Part shown: in pieces, positions 27,776 to 36,037 of the stretch
Position numbering within the stretch: position 1 is the first letter of the stretch
Layout of the letters: each line of letters starts with the position of its first letter
DNA from: JAZIHH01 sp036678685
GTDB taxonomy: Bacteria; Bacillota; UBA4882; UBA10575
Direction: 5' to 3'
Length of the DNA stretch: 64,000 nt
Assembly (NCBI GenBank): GCA_036678685.1
Contig: JAZIHH010000020.1
Coordinates: forward strand, 744,001-808,000
The notes under the pieces: model-generated
What the model was told of the DNA's origin: nothing
What the model saw: only the letters and a program-made list of their open reading frames with translations
Database searches by the model: none
Made by a program: the position numbers and the translations under genes

Positions 27776-27805
27776 TTGCACGGACCGGCTTGTTTGTGAT
27801 ATCAT
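27776..27805 (+). promoter_or_regulatory. Promoter of the 6S RNA gene
   Basis: TTGCAC (27776-27781), 18 nt, TATCAT (27800-27805), placed so that transcription would begin at about 27812, where the 6S RNA-like sequence begins. Confidence 0.6.
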
Positions 27806-27811
27806 TATAGA

Positions 27812-27999
27812 CAGAAGCGATACCCTGCCGTGCGCGTGGTGAAGCTGAAGTTATGAACCAACACCATTACCTGGGGAGCCGGACTCTGGCTGCGGCATGT
27901 AAGCCTTCTCGAAAGGACACATAAAGCAGACAGGAGGCGCCCACCTGCAAGAGCGGGTTCAGGTAACGTTCAGCTATAGCGCCATGGCGGGGTTTTTTT
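27812..27999 (+). ncRNA. ssrS: 6S RNA
   Basis: A structured noncoding stretch of about 188 nt. It has features of 6S RNA, the RNA that mimics an open promoter and sequesters the sigma-A polymerase. The sequence begins near GCGATACCCTGCCGTGCG and ends in GCGCCATGGCGGGGTTTTTT, which can form the closing stem and terminator. Internal segments such as CCTGGGGAGCCGGACTCTGG and AAGCCTTCTCGAAAGGACAC match the general 6S pattern. It lies directly upstream of the 5-formyl-THF cyclo-ligase gene, the classical neighbour of 6S RNA. There is no supported ORF across it. A covariance-model search would decide. Confidence 0.75.
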
Positions 28000-28029
28000 A
28001 TACCTGTTTCTCGTAAAGGAAGAAAATGG

Positions 28030-28629
28030 ATGACGGTGGAGGAAAGGAAAAAATTAATACGGCGGGAAGCCCGGCGCCGCTTACAAGGGATGACCGCCGG
28101 CGAGATTAGAGAAAAAAGCTCGCTCATCACCATGCAGGCGTTAAACCTCCCGGTATTGGCGGGGGCCCGGATTGTGGGCGCCTATGCCTCCATACCGGGG
28201 GAGGTGGCAACCGGGGACCTCTTGGCCGGCTTGCTGGCCCGTGGGAAACGCCTGGTGCTGCCCGTGATTAAGAGCGAAACGGTATCCATGGAATTCCGGG
28301 AGGTCACGGAGCTTACGGAGATGACGGCCGGGGTCTTCGGTATTTTAGAGCCCCGGGCGGGAGACCTCTCTTCTCCACGGAGCATTGATTTGATTTTTGT
28401 ACCCGGCCTTGCCTTTGACCGCCGGGGAGGAAGATTGGGACGGGGTAAAGGCTATTACGACCGTTATCTCAAGACTTTACGTCCGGAAGCCCTTAAGGTA
28501 GGCCTGGCCTTTTCCGAGCAACTGATCGCGGAGGTCCCCTGCAACGAAGACGATGTAAATATGAATCTGCTGATTACCGAAGAAGAAGTTATTGTTTGTT
28601 GTCCGCCAAGAGTTTCCCCCGTTCTTTAG
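28030..28629 (+). CDS. 5-formyltetrahydrofolate cyclo-ligase
   Basis: Converts 5-formyl-THF to 5,10-methenyl-THF with ATP, returning this folate to one-carbon metabolism. The 199-residue protein has the N-terminal K-x-x-x-R-R-E-A-R-R segment, the L-V-L-P-V-I-K central strand, and the signature G-R-L-G-R-G-K-G-Y-Y-D-R-Y-L near residue 140. Starts at ATG 28030 just after the 6S RNA terminator. It converges with the ATPase gene on the minus strand, with only 46 nt between the two stops. Confidence 0.93.
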   Translation: MTVEERKKLIRREARRRLQGMTAGEIREKSSLITMQALNLPVLAGARIVGAYASIPGEVATGDLLAGLLARGKRLVLPVIKSETVSMEFREVTELTEMTAGVFGILEPRAGDLSSPRSIDLIFVPGLAFDRRGGRLGRGKGYYDRYLKTLRPEALKVGLAFSEQLIAEVPCNEDDVNMNLLITEEEVIVCCPPRVSPVL

Positions 28630-28675
28630 GAAGTTGGCCGGGGGAAAAAACAAGGCAAACCAAAACATCAAGACA

Positions 28676-29800
28676 TTAATGACATGAGAGAGGGTTTGTT
28701 CCGTTATCCGCCGCGTAGGCCAGGATTTTGGCCAGGATCTTCTGTTGCAGGTTATCCAGGCCTTCAAAATCCATATTCGGGCTGTAGCAGGCCTCCAGTT
28801 CCCCATGAAATGTTTTGGCCTTCTGGAGCCAGGCGACGGCTTGCGCGCAGAGGCTGTTGAAAACAGCCCGGCATTCTTCCCCGGCCTGTGTGGACAGGGA
28901 ATCTTCCCTTTGCAGGCGGGACAATTCAATAACTCGGGCGCCCTTTGACGCCGGGTACCGGTGAGGCGGGGTGGAGGTGACAATCCCGGTACGTATCCCG
29001 GAAAACCAAAGGTGTTCGACTTTTTCCGGGCGTAAAGCACAGTGAAACACGTCGACAGCCCAGCGTTCACTCTTTGCCGAGTGCAGCAGGGTTTCGACGA
29101 TCTCCTCCTGGCCGTGGCCGAGGGCTCCTTCCAGAATATAGAGAGCCTCCGCTTCTTGAAAGATATTTTCCAAAAAATGAACCGGCCCGGCGGGTGTTAA
29201 GGAACTGGCAAAGAAATGCCGTATTTTGCCCGTCCCTGGGGCGGGCTTTTGCCGGTTGAAGATTTTTTCTTGCAGTTCTTTGCTCACCGTGAATAATTGG
29301 TCGTCCCGGAGAAGCCGCCGGTTGGTTCGGGACCATTCGCGGTGTATTTCCGCGGCTGCCCTGAGATAGCTGTAGACCCGGGAATAACATGTGCTCATGA
29401 GCCGGGTCAATTCCAGGATGGTTTCCTTTTTTTCCCGGAGGGCTTTTTCATCCCAAAAATCACCAAAGTTTAAAATTTCCCCGACCACTCCCGGATAGAC
29501 GGGATCAACTATATGGGGTGAGGTCCCGTCCACCAGGGCGATGCCGAGGGAAGGAAGGAGTACACCGTCCAGTGAGTTGCTATCTGAGGAACAGTGGGCA
29601 AATTCGACCGGGAAGCCCCGGGAAAGCATTTCTTGACCAATTTTTTGCATAAAAGTTGATTTCCCGGTTCCCGGTCCTCCCTTGATGATAAACAGGCGCG
29701 TGCTGACCTCTTTTCCCAATTGCCCATAGAAAGAATAAAATCCTTGGCCGGTATTCGTCCCCAGAAAAAAATGTTTTATTTTCCCCAATTGCTGAGCCAT
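28676..29800 (-). CDS. P-loop ATPase of unknown role (sporeformer family)
   Basis: A 374-residue protein with a clear Walker A, I-I-K-G-G-P-G-T-G-K-S-T, at about residues 38-49 and a second, degenerate nucleotide-loop-like segment (L-E-G-A-L-G-H-G-Q-E-E-I) near residue 215. This points to two tandem P-loop-like halves. It belongs to a conserved family of hypothetical ATPases found in endospore formers that begins K-I-K-H-F-F-L-G. The ATG at 29800 follows GAGAGGAGA on the minus strand; an in-frame extension further upstream has no ribosome site. No biochemical role is known to me. Confidence 0.75.
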   Translation of the reverse strand: MAQQLGKIKHFFLGTNTGQGFYSFYGQLGKEVSTRLFIIKGGPGTGKSTFMQKIGQEMLSRGFPVEFAHCSSDSNSLDGVLLPSLGIALVDGTSPHIVDPVYPGVVGEILNFGDFWDEKALREKKETILELTRLMSTCYSRVYSYLRAAAEIHREWSRTNRRLLRDDQLFTVSKELQEKIFNRQKPAPGTGKIRHFFASSLTPAGPVHFLENIFQEAEALYILEGALGHGQEEIVETLLHSAKSERWAVDVFHCALRPEKVEHLWFSGIRTGIVTSTPPHRYPASKGARVIELSRLQREDSLSTQAGEECRAVFNSLCAQAVAWLQKAKTFHGELEACYSPNMDFEGLDNLQQKILAKILAYAADNGTNPLSCH

Positions 29801-29934
29801 GGTTATCTCCTCTCGTACCACAAAGCCAAATAAAGGCCGGACCGGTCCGCCTATGCGAGACAAAAAACCAGGTGAAGACCGGTTCCGGTATAATTTATGC
29901 GTTTTTTCTCCCCACGTGCGCGGCAATATCCGGG

Positions 29935-30129
29935 TTAAAAAATATTCTCCCTGACGATGGCTTCCCAAAAGGGATCCTTCCGGGTGTAAGGACAATTTGA
30001 GAAAAAATTTTTGGCAAAAATCCTGAACGCTTCTTCTGTTTCCCCTCTTCTTTCGACTTCACCCCAGAGTTCGAAACGAAGGTCCAGTTGTAGCTGGTGG
30101 TAACGGGATTTGCGGCTGGATTGCGGCAT
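29935..30129 (-). CDS. Small basic hypothetical protein
   Basis: A 64-residue ORF whose ATG at 30129 follows an excellent GGGAGGTGAAG ribosome site, which is the main reason to accept it. The protein is charged and aromatic (R-Y-H-Q-L-Q-L-D-L-R-F-E-L-W-G near the N terminus, then E-A-F-R-I-F-A-K-N-F-F). It has no membrane segment or known motif. It lies 134 nt upstream of the P-loop ATPase on the same strand and may share its transcript. Confidence 0.6.
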   Translation of the reverse strand: MPQSSRKSRYHQLQLDLRFELWGEVERRGETEEAFRIFAKNFFSNCPYTRKDPFWEAIVRENIF

Positions 30130-30137
30130 GACTTCAC

Positions 30138-30610
30138 CTCCCTGATTGGACTGAGAATGACTATTCGACAGGTGGCTTAATATTCCTTTCCATAAAATAG
30201 CACTATTTTACAGAAAAATACTAGACAGCAATGGTAATTTATAAAAATACAGGCTATACGATATCTTGTTGCCCAAAGACAGGAATTAGACAATATAAGG
30301 TTGTCGTCAACCTTTTATTTATATTTATATTAAAATTTTAAATAAAAAAAGTAGTGCAAAAATAAAAAAATTAAATACTGATTTTTTTGCCCGAATTTTA
30401 CAGTATTTTAGCATAATTTAGATAATTTAACCGGCGTTTGGCGCGGACCGGCCCTTTGCCGGAAAGCCTGCTTACTCCCGGCCGTGACAGGAGCACATTT
30501 TTCCGGGGGGACGGATCTTTTTTCTGGACAGGGAATAAAATAAAGTACTTAGGCCTCAAGACAAAATCCGAAGAATTAAATCCAATTCCAGTTTGGAGGA
30601 GGGTCAAGAT
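30138..30610. other. AT-rich intergenic region upstream of cotJ operon
   Basis: About 470 nt, far more AT-rich than the neighbouring genes. It contains a small hairpin AAGGTTG/CAACCTT with T-tract at 30297-30320 and a long A/T-only stretch around 30320-30400. Promoters for the minus-strand small gene and for the sporulation operon are expected here; none is clear enough to mark. No ORF with coding character was seen. Confidence 0.5.
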
Positions 30611-30760
30611 ATGTATGACATGAATAACGGGCCGCGTCTGGCCAGGGCGTATATTCCCTTTCAAGTATACACCCAACGCTTGAACCCCATGGAAGGACTG
30701 AAAAAAGGGACCATTTTCCCAGAATTATATTATCCGTATCACTCTCAAAATTACCGGTAA
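30611..30760 (+). CDS. cotJA: Spore coat associated protein CotJA
   Basis: A 49-residue protein. It starts at ATG 30611 with GGAGGAGG (30594-30601) 9 nt upstream and ends at 30760. It shows the CotJA pattern L-A-R-A-Y-I-P-F-Q-V-Y-T followed by P-M-E-G-L-K-K-G-T-I-F-P-E-L-Y. In Bacillus the cotJ operon is made in the mother cell under sigma-E and its products enter the inner coat. cotJB and cotJC follow, confirming the assignment. Confidence 0.88.
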   Translation: MYDMNNGPRLARAYIPFQVYTQRLNPMEGLKKGTIFPELYYPYHSQNYR

Positions 30761-30884
30761 AAATTCCCCTGGCGGCTTCAAGGTGATGGGAACATCCGGT
30801 TACTGGATCCTTTCTCATCCGGAGAGCCGCCAAATTACCCGGGGTACCGGCAAGTGGTGAAAAAACCAGACAGGAGGAGGACAA

Positions 30885-31139
30885 ATGAACCGGGAACAAC
30901 TGGAGGCCCTCAAAGAATTGATGGCCCAGCAATTTACCGTCCTCGAGTTCCAACTTTACCTCGATACGCATCCCACCGACCAGAGGGCGTTAATGGAGTA
31001 TAATGAAGCCTGCCGGCAATTGATGGTCTTAAAACAGCGCTACCAGCAAGCATACGGACCTTTGACCTTTTGCGAAGCCAGTGATTATCCCTGGCAATGG
31101 ATTGAAGAACCCTGGCCGTGGCAGATCTGTTATGAGTGA
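30885..31139 (+). CDS. cotJB: Spore coat protein CotJB
   Basis: An 84-residue protein with the CotJB features: an N-terminal helix (E-Q-L-E-A-L-K-E-L-M), L-D-T-H-P-T-D in the middle, and a tryptophan-rich end (Y-P-W-Q-W-I-E-E-P-W-P-W). It begins at ATG 30885 behind AGGAGGAGG. It lies between cotJA and cotJC and overlaps the ribosome-site region of cotJC. The protein is needed with CotJC for coat assembly in Bacillus; its exact function is not known. Confidence 0.9.
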   Translation: MNREQLEALKELMAQQFTVLEFQLYLDTHPTDQRALMEYNEACRQLMVLKQRYQQAYGPLTFCEASDYPWQWIEEPWPWQICYE

Positions 31140-31153
31140 GGGAGGAGACGGAG

Positions 31154-31726
31154 ATGTGGATCTATGAAAAAAAGCTTCAATATCCCGCCAAAGTAGGGCG
31201 GGCCAACTTAAAAATGGCCAAATACCTCATCACCCAGTACGGCGGGCCGGACGGGGAACTGGCCGCTTCCATGCGCTATCTCACGCAACGTTACAACATG
31301 CCTACTCCCCAGGCCAAAGGTATTTTGACAGATATTGGTACAGAGGAACTGGCCCATATGGAGATTATCGCCACCCTGATTTATAAACTAATGGACCGGG
31401 CAACGGTCGAGGAGATTGAACGGGCCGGCTTGGGCGCGTATTATGCCGATCATGACCGCTCCCTTTTCTTCGTCAACGGCGAAGGAGTTCCCTGGACAGC
31501 CGCTTATATCCAAGCGAAGGGAGACCCGGTGGCCGATCTTCACGAAGACATGGCTGCCGAGCAAAAAGCGAGAGCCACTTATGAATGGTTGATTAATCTT
31601 TCCGACGACCCGGATCTCAATGATACCTTAAGTTTTCTTAGGGAAAGAGAGATCGTGCACTTCCAAAGGTTTGGCGAAACCCTCCAAATCGTCCAGGAGT
31701 ATATGAACTCCAGGAAAATATATTAA
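31154..31726 (+). CDS. cotJC: Spore coat protein CotJC (manganese catalase family)
   Basis: A 190-residue ferritin-like four-helix protein homologous to manganese catalases. The metal-ligand pattern E-E-L-A-H-M-E (near residue 64) and the later E-R-E-I-V-H-F-Q-R-F segment are visible. The ATG at 31154 has GGAGGAG 6 nt upstream. The operon ends at a terminator 40 nt downstream. It probably decomposes peroxide in the spore coat; that activity is inferred from the family. Confidence 0.93.
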   Translation: MWIYEKKLQYPAKVGRANLKMAKYLITQYGGPDGELAASMRYLTQRYNMPTPQAKGILTDIGTEELAHMEIIATLIYKLMDRATVEEIERAGLGAYYADHDRSLFFVNGEGVPWTAAYIQAKGDPVADLHEDMAAEQKARATYEWLINLSDDPDLNDTLSFLREREIVHFQRFGETLQIVQEYMNSRKIY

Positions 31727-31764
31727 AAGCGCCGGCTTAAACGGCAGAAAATAAAGAAAAAATT

Positions 31765-31789
31765 ACCGGCTTTGCGCCGGTTTTTTTTA
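31765..31789 (+). terminator. Terminator of the cotJ operon
   Basis: Stem ACCGGC with GCCGGT around a short loop, then eight T residues. Located 38 nt after the cotJC stop and directly before the convergent DUF4363 gene. Confidence 0.75.
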
Positions 31790-31793
31790 TTTT

Positions 31794-32174
31794 TTATAAG
31801 ATATTTTCCAGGCTCAGGATCTGTTTATCGGGGATCTGGTTGATAATCTGTTTCATTTGGGCGATTTCCACCTGGGCGAAGAGATAGGCGCGGTTGACAA
31901 GGTATGATTTGGTTTTGGCCAGGCTTAATTCAAATTCATCCAGTTCCTGGTGGTCAATGATTAAAACCCATAATTTTCTGGTTTCCACCCAGAGGCGGTC
32001 GATTTCTTTTAATTGTTCTTCAATCGCCTCATAATCGGCTTTTATCACATGAGAATGGAGGTGATTGAGGGCGGTCAGCAATTCTTTGCCCTGCCGGATA
32101 ATGGTGCTTTCCATATAAACGGCCAAGCCCAGTAAAAAAAGGAAAAATATAACTATGCCCGTCAAAACCCGCAT
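31794..32174 (-). CDS. DUF4363 family membrane-anchored protein
   Basis: A 126-residue protein. An N-terminal membrane span (about 5-24) is followed by an all-helical, charged extracytoplasmic domain with regular Glu/Lys/Leu spacing. This is the DUF4363 pattern. The ATG at 32174 lies 4 nt after the stop of the DUF421 gene, so the two are translated from one message. The pair is common in sporeformers; no function is established. Confidence 0.8.
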   Translation of the reverse strand: MRVLTGIVIFFLFLLGLAVYMESTIIRQGKELLTALNHLHSHVIKADYEAIEEQLKEIDRLWVETRKLWVLIIDHQELDEFELSLAKTKSYLVNRAYLFAQVEIAQMKQIINQIPDKQILSLENIL

Positions 32175-32178
32175 TTTT

Positions 32179-32862
32179 TTAATCCCCTGTAACCGGTTTG
32201 GTCTGGTAAAGAAGGCGTCCTTTATGGTCGACCGTGGCAATGATCACTTGGGAGAGATCGGAAATCCCGAACTTTGAAAGCTCGGCGTAAAGCCACTCCT
32301 TGGAACGCCCGGTTTTTTCCAAATTATGCTCTTGTACTTCGCCGTCCATAATCAACGGGTAAAACAGACCCCCGTCTTCTGTTTCGAGTCCCAGATCGGC
32401 AGGGGTCACCGGTCTTTTTTCCGCTTTGGGCTTCACGGAAAGCGAACCGTTGGTTTCCAGGAGGGCGCATTCCACTTCCTGCAGGTCAAAGTAGCCTTGG
32501 GAACGGAGTTGTTCCTGCAGGTCGTCAAGGTTATAAAGGTTTTTGGAAAATTCCTCCCATTTTATTTTCCCGTTCTCCACCATAACCGTAGGTTTACCAC
32601 AGATTATGGTGCGCAATTTTTTACTCTTCAAAGAAAGGTAGGAGATGGTGGTTTGGGCGACAAGCAAGGTTAAAACCGGTACTACGCCGTTTAATAAGGC
32701 CAGCCCCCTGTCTTGCATCGGAACGGCCACCAGGTCGGCAATTAATATTGTTACTACCAGTTCATAGGGTTGTAACTGGCCGATTTGGCGTTTTCCCATC
32801 AGACGCATGACCACCAGGACCAAAAAATAAAGAATAAGCGTACGAACAAAGAGAATAAGCAA
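32179..32862 (-). CDS. DUF421 (YetF/YcaP-like) membrane protein
   Basis: A 227-residue protein with three N-terminal membrane spans (about 1-85; R-L-M-G-K-R-Q-I-G-Q-L-Q-P-Y-E-L-V is the family hallmark). Two small cytosolic alpha/beta domains follow, one containing I-I-C-G-K-P-T-V-M-V-E-N-G-K-I. Such proteins (YetF, YdfS, YrbG, YkjA) occur in many sporeformers. A TTG start at 32862 is used because no ATG precedes the first membrane segment. It is the first gene of a two-gene operon with the DUF4363 protein. Confidence 0.88.
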   Translation of the reverse strand: MLILFVRTLILYFLVLVVMRLMGKRQIGQLQPYELVVTILIADLVAVPMQDRGLALLNGVVPVLTLLVAQTTISYLSLKSKKLRTIICGKPTVMVENGKIKWEEFSKNLYNLDDLQEQLRSQGYFDLQEVECALLETNGSLSVKPKAEKRPVTPADLGLETEDGGLFYPLIMDGEVQEHNLEKTGRSKEWLYAELSKFGISDLSQVIIATVDHKGRLLYQTKPVTGD

Positions 32863-33090
32863 TTATGGCCCGCCTTTACTTGTCCTCTCTTTAATTATTT
32901 ACCGGAAAAAGCGGGTTATACCAAGATTTTTTGGGAAAGCGGCCGGTGGCGGGTTTGAAAAAAGCTTCTTCACGAAATCTTCAACTGCGAAACCGCCCGG
33001 CGCCGGCGGGAGGTTGAAAAATTTAACTCCTTCACGAATAGGGCCCGGTAGGATAGGGTGGCTGTAGGACCGGGAAGGAAGGATTTTCCC

Positions 33091-33119
33091 TTGTGCAAAC
33101 AGAAAAACTGTGGTAAGAT
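33091..33119 (+). promoter_or_regulatory. Promoter of rnpB
   Basis: TTGTGC (33091-33096), exactly 17 nt, then TAAGAT (33114-33119). It predicts a start at about 33126-33130, the first base of the RNase P RNA P1 helix. The upstream spacer from 32863 contains nothing else I can support. Confidence 0.75.
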
Positions 33120-33129
33120 AAATCCTGCG

Positions 33130-33514
33130 AATCAACTGCACCGGGCAACCGCGGGCGCAAGCGCCGAAAGGCGGCGCCTGAGGAAAGTCCGAACTCCACA
33201 GGGTAGGGCGCTGGATAACGTCCAGTGGGGGCGACCCCAAGGAAAGTGCCACAGAAAAGAAAACGCCGAATGCGGTCCTCCGGGACCGTTCATGGCAAAG
33301 CTGAAACGGTGCGGTAAGAGCGCACCGGCGGCTGAGCGATCAGCCGGCCTGGTAAACCCCGCCCGGAGCAAGACCGAATAGGAGGGGACAAAGTGACCCG
33401 CTTTTCCCTCGGGTAAGGTCGCAAGAGGCGGCAGGCAACTGCCGTCCCAGATAAATGGTTGCCACCGGTCCCTCCAGGGTCGGTACAGAATTCGGCTTAC
33501 AGGTGCAGTTGATT
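33130..33514 (+). ncRNA. rnpB: RNase P RNA
   Basis: Catalytic RNA that matures the 5' end of tRNAs. The closing helix is formed by AATCAACTGCACC at 33130-33142 and GGTGCAGTTGATT at 33502-33514. The universally conserved cores are present: GAGGAAAGTCCGAACTCC (near 33178) and ACAGAATTCGGCTTACA (near 33485). Its 385-nt length fits an A-type or ancestral layout rather than a B. subtilis-like B-type. A terminator follows after 3 nt. Confidence 0.96.
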
Positions 33515-33517
33515 CAG

Positions 33518-33542
33518 GCCCGTGTGTACACGGGCTTTTTTT
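33518..33542 (+). terminator. Terminator of rnpB
   Basis: Hairpin GCCCGTGTGTACACGGGC (33518-33535) followed by seven T residues, starting 4 nt after the RNase P RNA end. Confidence 0.9.
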
Positions 33543-33858
33543 ATTATCGTTTGGAATAGTCCGGGGGAGGCCGACTTATTTAACAAAATATTAACATTAT
33601 TTAAAAGGGTTTTTCTGTTGTGGTTAGAAATTAATTGATAGTGGAAACCTTTCCGGTAAAGTTTCCATCAAGGATAGATACGGAACAAAAATCAGGAAAC
33701 CGAAAGCGACAGGCAAAGATAAGGTTCGCTGCGGTGCAACAAAAAGGAGGTGATACCGTAAAGAAGGCGGGGTTGTACCTCGAAGAAGGAGTTGGTTGTA
33801 AGTTGGAGGTAAACGACGGACAGTACTTATGGAGAGAAAAAAGGAGAGGTGAAACTGA
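33543..33858. other. Leader region of the sugar ABC operon
   Basis: About 315 nt before the binding-protein gene. It contains an inverted repeat GGAAAC ... GTTTCC (33643-33666), a candidate operator. It also has a near-perfect Shine-Dalgarno AAAGGAGGTGAT at 33743-33754 that is not followed by a normal start codon at a usable distance (next in-frame codons are ACC GTA AAG). An 84-codon frame crosses the region but has no convincing start, so I do not call a gene. Confidence 0.4.
33643..33666. promoter_or_regulatory. Candidate operator, GGAAAC-GTTTCC inverted repeat
   Basis: GGAAAC and GTTTCC arms separated by 12 nt, located upstream of the sugar-binding protein gene. The same GTTTCCAT word recurs before the GH51 gene (36916) and after it (38514, 38822), which suggests a shared regulator of the LacI/AraR kind. 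No regulator gene is in the window. Confidence 0.4.
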
Positions 33859-35103
33859 ATGTTTAAAAGAACGGCAGGATTACTCTTAGGTGTGCTTTTA
33901 ATTCTGGCCGCCGTGGCGCCCCTCGCGAGCGCGAAGACCACTCTTACTTTCATGACTCCCCTCGATGGGGCCGACGGTGCTTACATGGATGATCTCATTG
34001 CCCGGTTCAACAAGGAACATCCTGATATCGAAGTTGTGCATCTGGTCGTGGCCAATTCTCTGGAATATAAAATGAAAGTGGGGACCGGGATCGCCACGAA
34101 GAGCGCACCGGAAGTTTTATTCATGCGTAAAGGTGATACCCCTGATTACTTAAAACAGTTCCGTTCCTTTACCGCGCAAGAGCTTTTAGCTTACGGAATT
34201 GATGTCAACGATATATACCCCAGTCTCCTTGAGGGTTTGGCCGAAGACGGACGGGTTTATGGGATCCCGCTTGACTGCTGGATCTTCTACCTGGTGTACA
34301 ACCGCGGTAACTTCAGCAAAGCCGGGTTGGATCCGGATAAACCGCCGACCAACAGGGAAGAATGGATGGCCGCGATGGAGGCCTTGAAAGCAGTTACGCC
34401 AAGAGGACTGACTCCCCACTACGAGAGCCCGACTTGGAGCTGGTTCTGGTTACACCTGATGTGGCAGTTCGGCGAGGATTTATTAACACCTGACTTTAAA
34501 GAACCGGCCTTCCAGGAAGCCGGCGCGGCAGCGCTCAAACTAATGATTGAAATGCAGGAAAAAGGGTATTTCCCCGATGGTCCCATTGATCCGGGTCCGC
34601 CTTTCCATGCCGGTGATACTTCGGTGTTGATCACCGGGATCTGGACCCTTGGACCGTTCAAGGAAGCCTTGGGTGAGAATTTCGGCGCCGCCCCGGTTCC
34701 GCAATTGGGAACACATAACGCGGTCTTCGGCGGTTCCCATGTCCTGGCCATGCCCGCAGTTATGGTCGAGGATCCCAAGGTGTTTGAAGCGGCTATGACC
34801 TGGATTAAATTCCTGTGGGATAATGCCATTGACTGGTATGCCGCCGGACAGACGCCGGCCCGGATCTCCATCGCGGAAAGCGAAGAACTCAAAACCAGAT
34901 TGCCTGAGATCTATAGAGTTGCGCAACAGTTGCCTTATGTCAAGACCTTCCAGATGTTCCCGCTTATTTCCGAGGTCTTGGATGAAATCGCAATTTACCT
35001 GGAAGACGTCCTGATCACACGCCAACTGACGCCGGAACAGGCAATGTCCCTGGCGGCAGAAGGCGTAGAAGCAATTCTGGAAGATTACTGGTGGGATAAA
35101 TAA
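33859..35103 (+). CDS. Sugar ABC transporter substrate-binding protein
   Basis: A 414-residue extracellular solute-binding protein of the family 1 type. A signal peptide covers about residues 1-25 and ends in A-S-A. It has no lipobox Cys, which is notable because binding proteins of Gram-positive cells are usually lipoproteins; a freely soluble form would suit a cell with a periplasm. The typical maltose/oligosaccharide-binding layout is seen (F-N-K-E-H-P-D-I-E-V near residue 50). ATG 33859 follows AGGTGAAACTGA. The adjacent GH51 gene suggests arabino-oligosaccharide uptake. Confidence 0.9.
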   Translation: MFKRTAGLLLGVLLILAAVAPLASAKTTLTFMTPLDGADGAYMDDLIARFNKEHPDIEVVHLVVANSLEYKMKVGTGIATKSAPEVLFMRKGDTPDYLKQFRSFTAQELLAYGIDVNDIYPSLLEGLAEDGRVYGIPLDCWIFYLVYNRGNFSKAGLDPDKPPTNREEWMAAMEALKAVTPRGLTPHYESPTWSWFWLHLMWQFGEDLLTPDFKEPAFQEAGAAALKLMIEMQEKGYFPDGPIDPGPPFHAGDTSVLITGIWTLGPFKEALGENFGAAPVPQLGTHNAVFGGSHVLAMPAVMVEDPKVFEAAMTWIKFLWDNAIDWYAAGQTPARISIAESEELKTRLPEIYRVAQQLPYVKTFQMFPLISEVLDEIAIYLEDVLITRQLTPEQAMSLAAEGVEAILEDYWWDK

Positions 35104-35104
35104 G

Positions 35105-36037
35105 ATGTATATGGGGAGGAGGGATAGAAAGGCAAGCCGATCTTTGCTTCAAAGAATTCGCAGGGAGGGTGGAGCTTACTTGTTCCTCCTCCCCCATCTA
35201 ATCTTCTTTATTATGTTTGTTGCGGCCCCGTTGGTCTATGCTCTAGTAATGAGCTTTCACAATTGGAGCATTGTCGGCGAGCTTGGTTATATCGGTCTGA
35301 CGAATTATCAACGCGTTTGGAGTGACGCCAGGTTTTGGAATACCGTGAAAAATACATCCATCTTTGCGATTATCAGCGTTCCGTTAACGGTTGCCCTTGG
35401 TTTGGGCCTGGCGCTTATTCTTAACCAGAGATTTTACGGTAAGCTATGGCCGCTCGTGGCCTTCGTTTCGCCTGCTTTTTTCAGCTCGATCGGTGTCTTG
35501 TTCTCGTGGAACTGGATCCTTGCTTCATATCCTTCGGGTTTGGCCAATTATTACCTGTCCAAAATAGGGCTTATTGAGGACGCCATCTCGTGGTTTAAAA
35601 CTACCAATTTGGCGTGGACATGTGTTATCTTGATTACCGCCTGGTGGATTGTGGGTTTCAGCGTCCTTCTTTATTTGGGTATTCTCCAGCGGATACCACC
35701 TGAACAATACGAGGCAGCCATCCTGGATGGGGCAGGTCCGTGGGCACGGTTTATCTATATCACCCTTCCCTGGATCCGCAATGTAATGTTTTTTGATGTG
35801 GCCCGCCATGTGATCTTGGCCTTTGGCCTCTTCGACCAGGTTTATATCCTCACCGGCGGCGGACCGGCTGGAAGTACCCGTACCATGGTTTATTATCTCT
35901 ATTCAGTAGGTTTTGAACGGCAACAACTTGGCCGTGCCGCAACTATTTCCTGGTACATTTTCCTCATCGTTATTATCTTTGGCCTGGTGCAACTGGCGCT
36001 TCTTTCGCGCTCAGTCCGTTCGGCGGAGGTGGAGTAA
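35105..36037 (+). CDS. Sugar ABC transporter permease (MalF-like)
   Basis: A 310-residue inner-membrane permease with six predicted spans and the EAA loop for ATPase contact (Y-E-A-A-I-L-D-G-A-G-P-W-A-R-F, about residues 200-215). It starts 1 nt after the binding-protein stop and overlaps the next permease start, so the genes form one operon. The family imports oligosaccharides or sugar derivatives. Confidence 0.93.
   Translation: MYMGRRDRKASRSLLQRIRREGGAYLFLLPHLIFFIMFVAAPLVYALVMSFHNWSIVGELGYIGLTNYQRVWSDARFWNTVKNTSIFAIISVPLTVALGLGLALILNQRFYGKLWPLVAFVSPAFFSSIGVLFSWNWILASYPSGLANYYLSKIGLIEDAISWFKTTNLAWTCVILITAWWIVGFSVLLYLGILQRIPPEQYEAAILDGAGPWARFIYITLPWIRNVMFFDVARHVILAFGLFDQVYILTGGGPAGSTRTMVYYLYSVGFERQQLGRAATISWYIFLIVIIFGLVQLALLSRSVRSAEVE

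Noticed and set aside
33058..33381. Overlapping frames across the RNase P RNA
   Set aside because: They lie within a strongly recognised structural RNA and have no protein-family character.
33635..33889. An 84-codon frame upstream of the sugar-binding protein gene
   Set aside because: No start codon fits the strong ribosome site, the composition is not protein-like, and it overlaps the binding-protein start.
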